Made by a program: the position numbers and the translations under genes
The notes under the pieces: generated by a model
Told to the model about the DNA's origin: nothing
Seen by the model: only the letters and a program-made list of their open reading frames with translations
The model's database searches: none
Shown: one piece after another, positions 1 through 5,626 of the stretch
Layout: each line of letters starts with the position of its first letter
How positions within the stretch are numbered: the first letter of the stretch is position 1
NCBI GenBank assembly: GCA_030624785.1
Contig: JAUXJK010000113.1
Span: 1-6,759 of the forward strand
Origin: Actinomycetes bacterium
GTDB taxonomy: Bacteria > Actinomycetota > Thermoleophilia > Gaiellales > Gaiellaceae
Length of the DNA stretch: 6,759 nt
Direction of reading: 5' to 3'

Positions 1-37
1 ACTGCACAAGTCGTTGCCACCGTCAACGTCGGCCCCC

Positions 38-136
38 GGTCCGACACTGTGGTTGTTTCAGTTTCTCGTTGTGCGCCGCAGCTCGTTGAGAGGGACTTTA
101 ATCCCAGGGTCACAGGTTCGACTCCTGTACGGACCA
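38..136 (+). pseudogene. Degenerate tRNA-Lys-like sequence (tRNA pseudogene or tRNA 3' fragment)
   Basis: The 3' half is clearly tRNA-like. Bases 112-128 form a perfect T arm: ACAGG pairs with CCTGT around the 7-base loop TTCGACT. It is followed by ACGGACC and then A, as at a tRNA 3' end. Upstream, GGGA/TCCC (92-95 with 102-105) encloses CTTTAA, which is one base short of the CTTTTAA or CTCTTAA loop of tRNA-Lys. Bases 107-111 fit a 5-base variable loop. GGTCCG at 38-43 can pair with CGGACC at 130-135, so both acceptor halves may be present. However, about 32 unrelated bases separate the 5' acceptor from a shrunken D-arm-like stretch (80-90), and the anticodon loop has only 6 bases. A working tRNA is therefore unlikely. 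Alternatives are a 3' tRNA fragment left as an attachment-site scar, or a structured RNA that only resembles a tRNA. Confidence 0.5.
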
Positions 137-164
137 TGAAGAAATGCCTACAAATCGACCACTT

Positions 165-192
165 CGTGATCGAGTCACAGGGCTCGATCACG
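165..192. repeat. Perfect 10-bp inverted repeat (hairpin)
   Basis: CGTGATCGAG at 165-174 is followed after 8 bases by its exact reverse complement CTCGATCACG at 183-192. An additional T-G wobble can close the top of the stem. It starts 29 bases after the end of the tRNA-like element. Neither strand has a T-run immediately after the stem, so a classical intrinsic terminator is not supported. A protein-binding palindrome, an RNA hairpin or a mobile-element end are all possible. Confidence 0.6.
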
Positions 193-206
193 CCAAAGCC
201 GTCCAT

Positions 207-226
207 GGGGCCACGCAGGGGGCCAC
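207..226. repeat. Short direct repeat GGGGCCAC x2
   Basis: The 8-mer GGGGCCAC occurs at 207-214 and again at 219-226, a 12-base period. It is GC-rich and could be chance. It lies between the hairpin at 165-192 and the kinase remnant. Confidence 0.3.
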
Positions 227-242
227 ACGAGGATCGCATCGC

Positions 243-263
243 CCCGATCCAGACCTGATCGGG
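243..263. repeat. 7-bp inverted repeat with 7-base loop
   Basis: CCCGATC at 243-249 pairs exactly with GATCGGG at 257-263 around CAGACCT. It overlaps the start of the kinase-like remnant. No T-run follows on either strand, so no terminator is called. This may be chance in GC-rich DNA. Confidence 0.35.
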
Positions 264-390
264 AGGCGCTTGCGCGACGCGGCTGCTGGGCCGGGGTGGG
301 ATGTCGGTGGTGTATCTGGCCGAGCAGGTCGCTTTGAAGCGTAAGGTCGCGTTGAAGTTGCTTGCGCCCGGCCGTTTGGCGGTCACTTGA
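246..390 (+). pseudogene. Truncated, frameshifted N-terminus of a PknB-like Ser/Thr protein kinase
   Basis: Read from 277 in the frame of base 301, the plus strand gives TRLLGRGGMSVVYLAEQVAL, then KRKVALKLLAPGRLAVT, then TGA at 388-390. This is the start of a bacterial Hanks-type kinase domain: the glycine-rich ATP loop (GRGGMSVV, 289-312) and the VAxK strand with its invariant lysine (codon 355-357). A TGA at 256-258 closes this frame upstream. The preceding DPDLIGRRL, typical of the residues before such kinase domains, reads in a different frame (246-272), which implies a deletion or frameshift near 273-282. Nothing of the remaining catalytic core (HRD, DFG) follows. It is most likely a broken fragment of a gene that would have been about 10-15 times longer. 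The identity of the fragment is fairly sure; the cause of its truncation is unknown. Confidence 0.7.
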
Positions 391-407
391 TCTCGGGTGA
401 TCTCGGC
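388..407. repeat. Tandem 10-base repeat TGATCTCGGG/TGATCTCGGC
   Basis: Two copies of a 10-mer differing in one base lie at 388-397 and 398-407, and a weaker third unit (TGGTCTGGTT) follows at 408-417. The first copy contains the stop codon that ends the kinase remnant. It could be a small slippage product. Confidence 0.4.
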
Positions 408-467
408 TGGTCTGGTTGCCTCAACGTTGCCCCAGCCGTCATGCTGCGACACGCGTCTGTGCCTAGT

Positions 468-503
468 GAGCGGTGCTCAAGACTCAGTGCTCAACCACCG
501 CTC
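468..503 (-). terminator. Weak hairpin spanning the stop codon of the ABC ATPase gene
   Basis: GAGCGGTG at 468-475 pairs perfectly with CACCGCTC at 496-503 across a 20-base loop that contains the TGA stop (491-493). A direct repeat of GTGCTCAA (473-480 and 487-494) lies partly inside the loop. Read on the minus strand, no T-run follows the stem, so this is at best a weak or Rho-assisted 3' end of the operon message, or a hairpin that protects the mRNA end. Confidence 0.25.
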
Positions 504-1690
504 GCAGACTTCGCCACTTCCGTTACGGCTTTGCCAAGAACCTCACCGTCGTCGAGCTCGAAGAAGTGCGCCCGTTCGTTGTCGATTGCCAGCTCGATCG
601 GCGTGCCAACTCTGGGGGCTCGCCTCGGATCCACCCGAGCCGTGAACATGGTGCGCTCGTCGTCTGCGAGGAGTGTCGCCTCATCGAGGGCCTCGTCGTC
701 GTCGGCTGCGCGAGTCGCATCAGTAACCACACGGGGAGCGTCCACAGGGAACACGACGTACGTTTCGGCGCCGAGTTCCTCAACGACCGATGGGACGACC
801 GTGAGGCGCGGAAGTCCGGGTCTAGCATCCTCAACGTGTGCGAAATCAGAGGGTCGAATCCCGAGGATTGTTGGTCCATCATGGCCGACGGCTGGCGAAT
901 CGGTGGCGAGCGGCATCTCGTTCTCGGCGAAGCGGACTCGATCACCCGCTATCTCGCCCGCGACGAGATTCATACTCGGAGATCCAATGAATGCTGCGAC
1001 GAAGAGGTTCGTGGGGCGGTGGAAGAGCGCCTGAGGACTGTCGCACTGCTGAAGCACGCCGTCGCGCAGGACCGCCACCCGTTGTCCGAGCGTCATCGCT
1101 TCGACTTGATCGTGCGTGACGAACACCGACGTGGTCTTCAAGCGACTATGTAGACGAGCGAGTTCGGCTCTCATCGCAACACGGAGCTTCGCGTCTAGAT
1201 TCGACAGCGGCTCGTCCATCAGGAAGGCTTCCGGTTCGCGAACGATCGCCCGGCCCATCGCGACGCGCTGTCGCTGGCCGCCTGAAAGAGCTGCGGGCTT
1301 GCGGTCGAGCAACTGCTCGAGACCGAGTGTCTTCGCGGCCTCTTCGACACGTTGTACGCGCTCGGCTTTTCGGACCTTCCTCATCTTGAGTCCGAAACCG
1401 AGATTCTCGCGCACGGACATTTGCGGGTAGAGGGCGTAGGTTTGGAAAACCATCGCGATGTCGCGGTCGGGCGGCGAGAGGTCGGTGACATCTCGCTCTC
1501 CGATCGTGATGTGACCCTCGGTGGTCTCCTCCAGGCCGGCGATCATCCGCAGTAGCGTCGACTTGCCGCAACCTGAGGGGCCAACCAGGACCATGAACTC
1601 GCCGTCCTCGATGTGCAGCGAGAGGCCTTGGACAGCCCGTACGCCGTTCGGGTACACCTTCGTGACGTGGTCAAGCGTGATTGCACCCAT
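491..1690 (-). CDS. ABC transporter ATP-binding protein, UgpC/MsmK/MalK-type carbohydrate importer family
   Basis: This 399-residue ATPase would power an importer of sugars or related polyols at the inner face of the membrane. All nucleotide-binding motifs are present: Walker A GPSGCGKST (37-45), Q-loop Gln83, signature LSGGQ (135-139), Walker B FLMDE (156-160), D-loop SNLD (163-166) and switch His193. After about residue 235 it continues into the TOBE/OB-type regulatory region of the MalK group. That region carries an acidic insert (about 322-346), which I recall as common in actinobacterial UgpC-like proteins. A 20-residue tail follows. The ATG is supported by GAAAGG seven bases upstream. 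It is the last gene of the minus-strand cluster, 107 nt after the 2-hydroxyacid dehydrogenase. No permease or binding protein lies in the window, so they are either upstream beyond the right edge or elsewhere. A shared multi-use ATPase of the MsmK kind is also possible. The family is sure; the substrate is unknown. Confidence 0.95.
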   Translation of the reverse strand: MGAITLDHVTKVYPNGVRAVQGLSLHIEDGEFMVLVGPSGCGKSTLLRMIAGLEETTEGHITIGERDVTDLSPPDRDIAMVFQTYALYPQMSVRENLGFGLKMRKVRKAERVQRVEEAAKTLGLEQLLDRKPAALSGGQRQRVAMGRAIVREPEAFLMDEPLSNLDAKLRVAMRAELARLHSRLKTTSVFVTHDQVEAMTLGQRVAVLRDGVLQQCDSPQALFHRPTNLFVAAFIGSPSMNLVAGEIAGDRVRFAENEMPLATDSPAVGHDGPTILGIRPSDFAHVEDARPGLPRLTVVPSVVEELGAETYVVFPVDAPRVVTDATRAADDDEALDEATLLADDERTMFTARVDPRRAPRVGTPIELAIDNERAHFFELDDGEVLGKAVTEVAKSASGG

Positions 1691-1697
1691 CTATCGA

Positions 1698-1703
1698 CCT
1701 TTC
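1698..1703 (-). promoter_or_regulatory. Ribosome binding site of the ABC ATPase
   Basis: GAAAGG on the minus strand ends seven bases before the ATG at 1690. Because the gene is 107 nt from its neighbour, it must use its own binding site rather than translational coupling. Confidence 0.55.
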
Positions 1704-1746
1704 GGCTCGTGTCTTGCGCACGGAGTGGTCGGCGCTTGCCGCCTTA

Positions 1747-1773
1747 TCCGGCTGGTCGACGGGCCGAGCCGGA
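1747..1773. repeat. Intercistronic 7-bp hairpin between the dehydrogenase and ABC ATPase genes
   Basis: TCCGGCT at 1747-1753 pairs exactly with AGCCGGA at 1767-1773 around 13 bases that include the palindrome GTCGAC. It lies in the only sizeable gap of the cluster (1691-1797). No T-run follows on the minus strand. It may be an intercistronic stability or attenuation element; I see no clear -35/-10 pair in the gap. Confidence 0.4.
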
Positions 1774-1797
1774 CTACGACGTAGGTGGCGCCCGTTG

Positions 1798-2811
1798 TCA
1801 TGGCCTCGTCACGCCCTCCGATGCATCCTTCAATGCGCGGATGCGATCGGTGTTGACACCAAAGAGCGGTGGATCACCGTTCAGCACCCGCGCGACTTCC
1901 TCCGTCGCCTGTTGCTGAACGGACTCGAGGGACTCGACGGAAAGGAACCCGGCATGCGGTGTGAGGACGGTGTTCTGGCAATCGAGCAGCGGGTCGGTCG
2001 ATCGAGGCGGTTCCTCCTCGAGGACATCGAGTGCCGCGCCGGCGAGGCGTCCCGACGCTAGCTCGGCCTGCAACGCGATCTGATCGATCACGCCGCCTCG
2101 AGCGGTGTTGACGACGATCGCTCCATCGCGAAGTTGCGCAAGCTCCTTGGCGCCGATCAGGTGGTGCGTCTCAGCCGTGAGCGGAAGGTGGAGACTGAGG
2201 ATGTCCGCTCCGCGAAGAAGCTCTTCGAGCGAATTCTCCGTGACGTTGGCAGCTCGGAACATGTCCCGATCGACGAACGGGTCGTGGGCAGCAAGTCGGA
2301 GACCGAAGCCACACGCGCGCTCGGCCACCGCGCGGGCTGCTCGCCCGAAACCCAGCAGGCCCAGAGTACAGCTCGACAGGCGTCGGATCGGCATCCCGTC
2401 GTTGTAGTCCCAGCGCCCTGACCTGACGAGTTGGTCGTAACGGACGATCCGTCTGGCGACCGACAGGAGCAGCGCCATCGTGTGGTCGGCGAGCTCCTCG
2501 ACGCAGTAGTCGGGGGTGCAGGTCACGTAGATGCCCGCTGAGGTCGCGGTGTCGACATCGATCATGTCGTAACCGACGCCGTATTGGCAGATCACCTTGC
2601 ACTGGTCGAGCTGGGCGATCCTCGGCGCGTCGCAACGGAAGTAGTCGGTGAGGACAGCCGCGGCCGTCCGGCAGGCTTCCTGGAGCTCGGGTTCTGAAAG
2701 CGCGTTGCCGTCGATGAGCGAGTATCCGAGCGGCTCGATGATCGCACGCTCGGTATCTAGGTTCGGGAAGGTAGTTCCCGCGACGATCACGGTGCCGTTC
2801 CGGTCAGGCAT
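1798..2811 (-). CDS. D-isomer-specific 2-hydroxyacid dehydrogenase (NAD(P)-dependent)
   Basis: This 337-residue cytosolic enzyme would reversibly reduce a 2-keto acid to a D-2-hydroxy acid with NAD(P)H. The Rossmann motif is GLLGFGRAAR (151-160), with Ala159 where many relatives have the third glycine. HDP (176-178) ends the second strand, and its Asp177 would favour NADH. The catalytic triad is visible: Arg238 in NTARGG, Glu267 in DVLEEEP, His286 in TPHAGF. The segment PDYCVEELADHTMALLL (100-116) is typical of the CtBP-like and phosphoglycerate-dehydrogenase-like branch; there is no C-terminal ACT domain. I chose the ATG at 2811 over an in-frame TTG at 2823 because GAGGGG lies four bases upstream of it. 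The gene overlaps the end of the 676-residue protein gene by 8 nt, so translation is probably coupled. Hydroxypyruvate, glyoxylate or a sugar-derived keto acid are plausible substrates, but this is inference. Confidence 0.93.
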   Translation of the reverse strand: MPDRNGTVIVAGTTFPNLDTERAIIEPLGYSLIDGNALSEPELQEACRTAAAVLTDYFRCDAPRIAQLDQCKVICQYGVGYDMIDVDTATSAGIYVTCTPDYCVEELADHTMALLLSVARRIVRYDQLVRSGRWDYNDGMPIRRLSSCTLGLLGFGRAARAVAERACGFGLRLAAHDPFVDRDMFRAANVTENSLEELLRGADILSLHLPLTAETHHLIGAKELAQLRDGAIVVNTARGGVIDQIALQAELASGRLAGAALDVLEEEPPRSTDPLLDCQNTVLTPHAGFLSVESLESVQQQATEEVARVLNGDPPLFGVNTDRIRALKDASEGVTRP

Positions 2812-4834
2812 CCGGCCCCTCAAGATCGAGGTGAACGACCCTAACCGCGAACTCTTGCAGCTCGTCGACTTCGAGAGCGACGCCGCCCGAGATTTCCCGC
2901 CAACCGGTCGGAACCGCTTCCAGCGATGCGGAGGCCGGATCGATCACGCTTGCCCGGCTGATCGACACACCTTCCGGAAGTGAGATGTGAACTGGAACGT
3001 GGGCGACGGGCTGCTCGACATTGACGAGCGCGAACAGGAATTCGCCCCGGCGTCGCCGAACGAAGACTGGCTCGACGAAGTGGGCCGGTGCTCCCTCGAC
3101 CCGGGCATGAAGCCACGAAAGGCCGTGTGGGGCGATGAACGCCGAGAGCCCTCTCTGCATGGACGTGAATTGCTGCGGGTCGCGGAGAATCTCGGGCAGT
3201 GCGAGCGCGTAGCGGAGGTCGATCTCTCCTGCGGCAACGCCGAAGACGATCGTCGCGTAGGCGCGGTACGTGGTCACCGTTCCCGCGCGATGGCCTGTCC
3301 ACCAGTAGTCAAGCGCGCGCCGGATCGCGGCTATGACCTCGGGATCCGGAATCGTCCGCAGCGCCATGAGCAGCCGGTAGCTCGACGCAACGGTGTAGAC
3401 GTCCTCGATCTGGGGAACGAGGTCGAGCTTGATGTAGGGCGGGTCGCCGGGTCGCTCGAGCGTCGGATCGACCTGGCTGAGGCAGTACAGGAACTGGCCG
3501 TTGCCGCGCTGGATCCCACGCTCGAGCCCCCACCGCATCGCGGCGATGCCAGCTTCTGCTGCCTCCTTCGCGTCCTTGTCGCCGGTGCGTTCGGCGTACA
3601 TCGCGAGAAAGGCTGTTGCGCCGGAGTGCGTGTTCAGCACGCACCGCTCGTCCGTGTAGCCGAACTCGTTGATGTAGCCACCCCACCTGTACCACCATGC
3701 GCCGTCGGCTACTTCGACGTGGCCGTTGGCAGGAGGCGGGTTGAGCCAGAATTGCACTGCTCTACCAGCAGCTTCGAGGAACTCCTGATGGCCGGTGGCG
3801 TCGTACGCGTCGAGCAGGAAGATCCCGGAGATGTACGTGTCATACATCTCGTGATGGCTGGGCGGGAGGTTGTAGAACTCGACGCCCTCGTACCAACCTC
3901 CGTGCTCGTTCTGGGTCGCCATGAGCGCTACGGCCTTCTTGACACCGGACTCCCAGTAGTGGTCCTTTCCCGTGAGACGCCAGAGCGAGAAGTCCTCGTT
4001 GCTCCAGGTGAATCGCTTGCGTGCGAGCACATTGAGACCGAGCGGACGGGGGATCAGTTGATCGTACGGCCGCTGCATGGCGCCCTCGGTGATTGGTGGG
4101 CCGAGCCACACGTCCTCGTTCTCCCAGACCCGTTGGTGGCGGAACTCCCCCTCGGGTACGTAGCGCGTCTCGTCTGGATGCGAATACACGGCCTCTTCGC
4201 GAACGGCGGCGGCGAAGTCGGTATCGCCGCCGGCTTTTCGCAGGAGGATCGCCGACTCAACGGTCTGGCCGGCCTCTAGGGTGATCGGTGAGGAGGTAGC
4301 AACGCGCAGGGCCCCGTCGCTGGTGTCGATCAGCTCGCTGTCGGCCAGCGTGCGGTGTGCGTAGGCGCCAACATCGTTCCACGATGCGAGCCACGGATAC
4401 TTCTTGACCACGACGGCGACTGCCTCCGCCTCGTGCTCGAGAACTCCCCAGCGGACTGCGTTCTCTGTCTGAATGGAAGCGGAGATGCTGCCTGCGCCGC
4501 TTAGCGTGACTCGAGGCAGCTCGATGGAGTCGAGCGTCTGGGACTCCGCCGCCTCGAGCCTGACGTAAACGTGTGCGTTGCCTGTTGTAAAGAGATCCCA
4601 CGTGAGACGAGCGCTAGCACCTCCCCCGTTGAGGTGCTGAACGATCCGCCTCAAAACATTGCTGTCGATCGTGACTTCGGCGCGCTCGAAGTCGAGCCGT
4701 GCCGCACCGAGCCAGACAGCAATGTCAAGACGCCCAAGACCGGCGACATCGACGTTGCCGGTTTCCGGATCAAAGGTAACAGTGCCGAACCCGGTGGTGA
4801 TTTGGTCTCGCGCCGCGCTCTTCATAGGGGTCAT
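2804..4834 (-). CDS. Cytosolic six-hairpin glycosidase-like / C5-epimerase-like protein of unknown specificity
   Basis: This 676-residue protein has no signal peptide or membrane segment. Three parts can be seen: an N-terminal beta-rich region (about 1-220), a central helical-hairpin domain (about 280-530), and a C-terminal beta domain (about 585-670). The centre repeats an alternating pattern of helices with Gly/Tyr/Trp-rich turns: NEHGGWYEGVEFYN (309-322), YDTYISGIFLLDAYDATG (331-348), VLNTHSGATAFLAMYAERTGD (399-419) and PQIEDVYTVASSYRLL (474-489). This resembles the (alpha/alpha) barrels of six-hairpin glycosidases and the C-terminal domain of D-glucuronyl C5-epimerases. Conserved-looking acids (Glu316, Asp332, Glu389, Asp395, Glu396, Glu477, Asp478) are candidate catalytic residues; none can be assigned. 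The start at 4834 follows AAGGGAG by four bases; an upstream in-frame TTG/CTG-type extension would run into the SDR gene and has no such site. In an import and sugar-acid operon it probably acts on an imported glycoside or uronate. Fold assignment is moderate; function is unknown. Confidence 0.85.
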   Translation of the reverse strand: MTPMKSAARDQITTGFGTVTFDPETGNVDVAGLGRLDIAVWLGAARLDFERAEVTIDSNVLRRIVQHLNGGGASARLTWDLFTTGNAHVYVRLEAAESQTLDSIELPRVTLSGAGSISASIQTENAVRWGVLEHEAEAVAVVVKKYPWLASWNDVGAYAHRTLADSELIDTSDGALRVATSSPITLEAGQTVESAILLRKAGGDTDFAAAVREEAVYSHPDETRYVPEGEFRHQRVWENEDVWLGPPITEGAMQRPYDQLIPRPLGLNVLARKRFTWSNEDFSLWRLTGKDHYWESGVKKAVALMATQNEHGGWYEGVEFYNLPPSHHEMYDTYISGIFLLDAYDATGHQEFLEAAGRAVQFWLNPPPANGHVEVADGAWWYRWGGYINEFGYTDERCVLNTHSGATAFLAMYAERTGDKDAKEAAEAGIAAMRWGLERGIQRGNGQFLYCLSQVDPTLERPGDPPYIKLDLVPQIEDVYTVASSYRLLMALRTIPDPEVIAAIRRALDYWWTGHRAGTVTTYRAYATIVFGVAAGEIDLRYALALPEILRDPQQFTSMQRGLSAFIAPHGLSWLHARVEGAPAHFVEPVFVRRRRGEFLFALVNVEQPVAHVPVHISLPEGVSISRASVIDPASASLEAVPTGWREISGGVALEVDELQEFAVRVVHLDLEGPDA
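2816..2821 (-). promoter_or_regulatory. Ribosome binding site deciding the dehydrogenase start
   Basis: GAGGGG on the minus strand lies four bases before the ATG at 2811 and within the last codons of the preceding gene. It directly follows the first two bases of the alternative TTG at 2823, so it could not serve that start. Confidence 0.6.
4616..4638. repeat. Intragenic 8-bp hairpin
   Basis: AGCACCTC at 4616-4623 pairs perfectly with GAGGTGCT at 4631-4638 around a 7-base loop. It lies inside the 676-residue protein gene, about 65 codons after its start. Coding constraint explains the sequence well enough, so any regulatory role is speculation. Confidence 0.3.
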
Positions 4835-4838
4835 CGTG

Positions 4839-4845
4839 CTCCCTT
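4839..4845 (-). promoter_or_regulatory. Ribosome binding site deciding the start of the 676-residue protein
   Basis: AAGGGAG on the minus strand lies four bases before the ATG at 4834, in the 19-nt gap after the SDR stop codon. It favours this ATG over the second in-frame ATG three codons later. Confidence 0.65.
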
Positions 4846-4853
4846 CATGATCC

Positions 4854-5624
4854 TCAGAGGCCGCTCGCGACAACGACGTTTTCGCCCGTGATACTCGCTG
4901 CATGGCGCGAACAGAGGAACAGCACCGCGCGTGCGACTTCTTCCGGGGTGACGCCCCGTTTGATCGGTTGCGCGGCGATCGTCGTGTCGAACAGCTCCCG
5001 AGCCGTCCGCGCGCTACGAAGGGGCGTGCCAGCAGTCGACTCGTCCCAGATCTCGGTCCAGACGTTGCCGGGACTCACGGCGTTGACGGTGATTTCACTG
5101 TCGGCCAACTCGAGGGCCGCACCACGCGTCAGAGATACAAGCGCCGCCTTCGATGCGGAGTACGCGACGAACCCCGGCGCGGGGCTCCGGGCGACCCAGG
5201 ATGCGATGTTGACGATGCGCCCGCCTCCTTGAGCAATCATGTGGCGGCCAGCAGCCTGCATGGCAACGAGTACGCCGCGCACGTTGGTTTCGAACATCGC
5301 GTCGATCTCGTCCGGATCGGCATCCATGACCGCGCTCGCGCGGTTAAGTCCTGCGTTGTTGACGAGAACGTCGATTCGGCCGAATCTTTCAGCGGCCCGG
5401 TCGACAAAGCGCCGCACGTCGGCCACGTCGGACATATCCGCACGCCAACCGTGGGCGTTCGAGCCTCTTTCCCTAAGTTCCTGCGCGACTGTCTCGACGT
5501 CGTCGGAGCGCGCGCAGAGACCGACCGCGTAACCAGCCTCTGCCAGCGCTCGCGCGATTCCGTAGCCAATGCCCCTGGTCGCCCCGGTGATCAGAGCGAC
5601 GTCTCCGAATCGATCGTTGTCCAT
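4854..5624 (-). CDS. Short-chain dehydrogenase/reductase (classical SDR)
   Basis: This 256-residue cytosolic oxidoreductase would interconvert a hydroxyl and a carbonyl group using NAD(P)(H). The cofactor motif is TGATRGIG (13-20), NNAG lies at 89-92, and the catalytic set is complete: Asn114 (TNVRG), Ser142 (IASW), Tyr155 and Lys159 (YSASK). PGNVWTEI (185-192) matches the usual PG motif after the active site. Arg39 after the second strand suggests NADPH use, which is only indicative. The C-terminus ends ITGENVVVASGL, without the usual final DGG. The ATG is 2 nt after the stop of the DHDPS-like gene. Its only purine-rich site, AAGGAG, is 20 bases upstream inside that gene, so translation probably depends on coupling. 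Many such proteins are labelled 3-oxoacyl-ACP reductase or gluconate 5-dehydrogenase; the context favours a sugar or sugar-acid substrate. Family sure, substrate unknown. Confidence 0.95.
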   Translation of the reverse strand: MDNDRFGDVALITGATRGIGYGIARALAEAGYAVGLCARSDDVETVAQELRERGSNAHGWRADMSDVADVRRFVDRAAERFGRIDVLVNNAGLNRASAVMDADPDEIDAMFETNVRGVLVAMQAAGRHMIAQGGGRIVNIASWVARSPAPGFVAYSASKAALVSLTRGAALELADSEITVNAVSPGNVWTEIWDESTAGTPLRSARTARELFDTTIAAQPIKRGVTPEEVARAVLFLCSRHAASITGENVVVASGL

Positions 5625-5626
5625 AA

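Larger units (their letters stand above)
1..490. other. Region without an intact gene: decayed tRNA-like and kinase remnants
   Basis: No full-length gene is supported here on either strand. The plus-strand open frames in this stretch (for example from base 49 and from base 144) show no convincing ribosome binding site; the first reads through the tRNA-like element and the second ends over the kinase remnant in another frame. What can be recognised is a tRNA-Lys-like pseudogene at about 38-136, a perfect hairpin at 165-192, a second hairpin at 243-263, and a frameshifted kinase N-terminus at about 246-390. Bases 1-37 and 408-467 show nothing I can name. The stretch lies downstream of the minus-strand operon, past its last stop codon, and reads as a graveyard or junction. 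Confidence 0.6.

Noticed and set aside
165..192. Intrinsic terminator or CRISPR-like repeat
   Set aside because: No T-run follows on either strand, and the inverted repeat is single, with no regularly spaced copies.
49..258. Small plus-strand open frame of 69 codons
   Set aside because: Its middle segment (residues such as VTGSTPVRT) is the familiar false translation of a tRNA T arm and 3' end, so it is explained by the tRNA-like element.
387..1153. Overlapping plus-strand open frames of about 215 and 226 codons
   Set aside because: Most of their length is antisense to the ABC ATPase gene, and their composition is low-complexity Ser/Arg-rich or motif-free.
2987..4279. Long open frame of 430 codons on the plus strand
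   Set aside because: It lies wholly antisense to the 676-residue protein gene, has no recognisable motif, and is typical of the open antisense frames produced by GC-rich codon bias.
4835..4903. Upstream extension of the 676-residue protein by 23 residues
   Set aside because: It would overlap the end of the SDR gene and has no ribosome binding site, whereas the ATG at 4834 has AAGGGAG four bases upstream.
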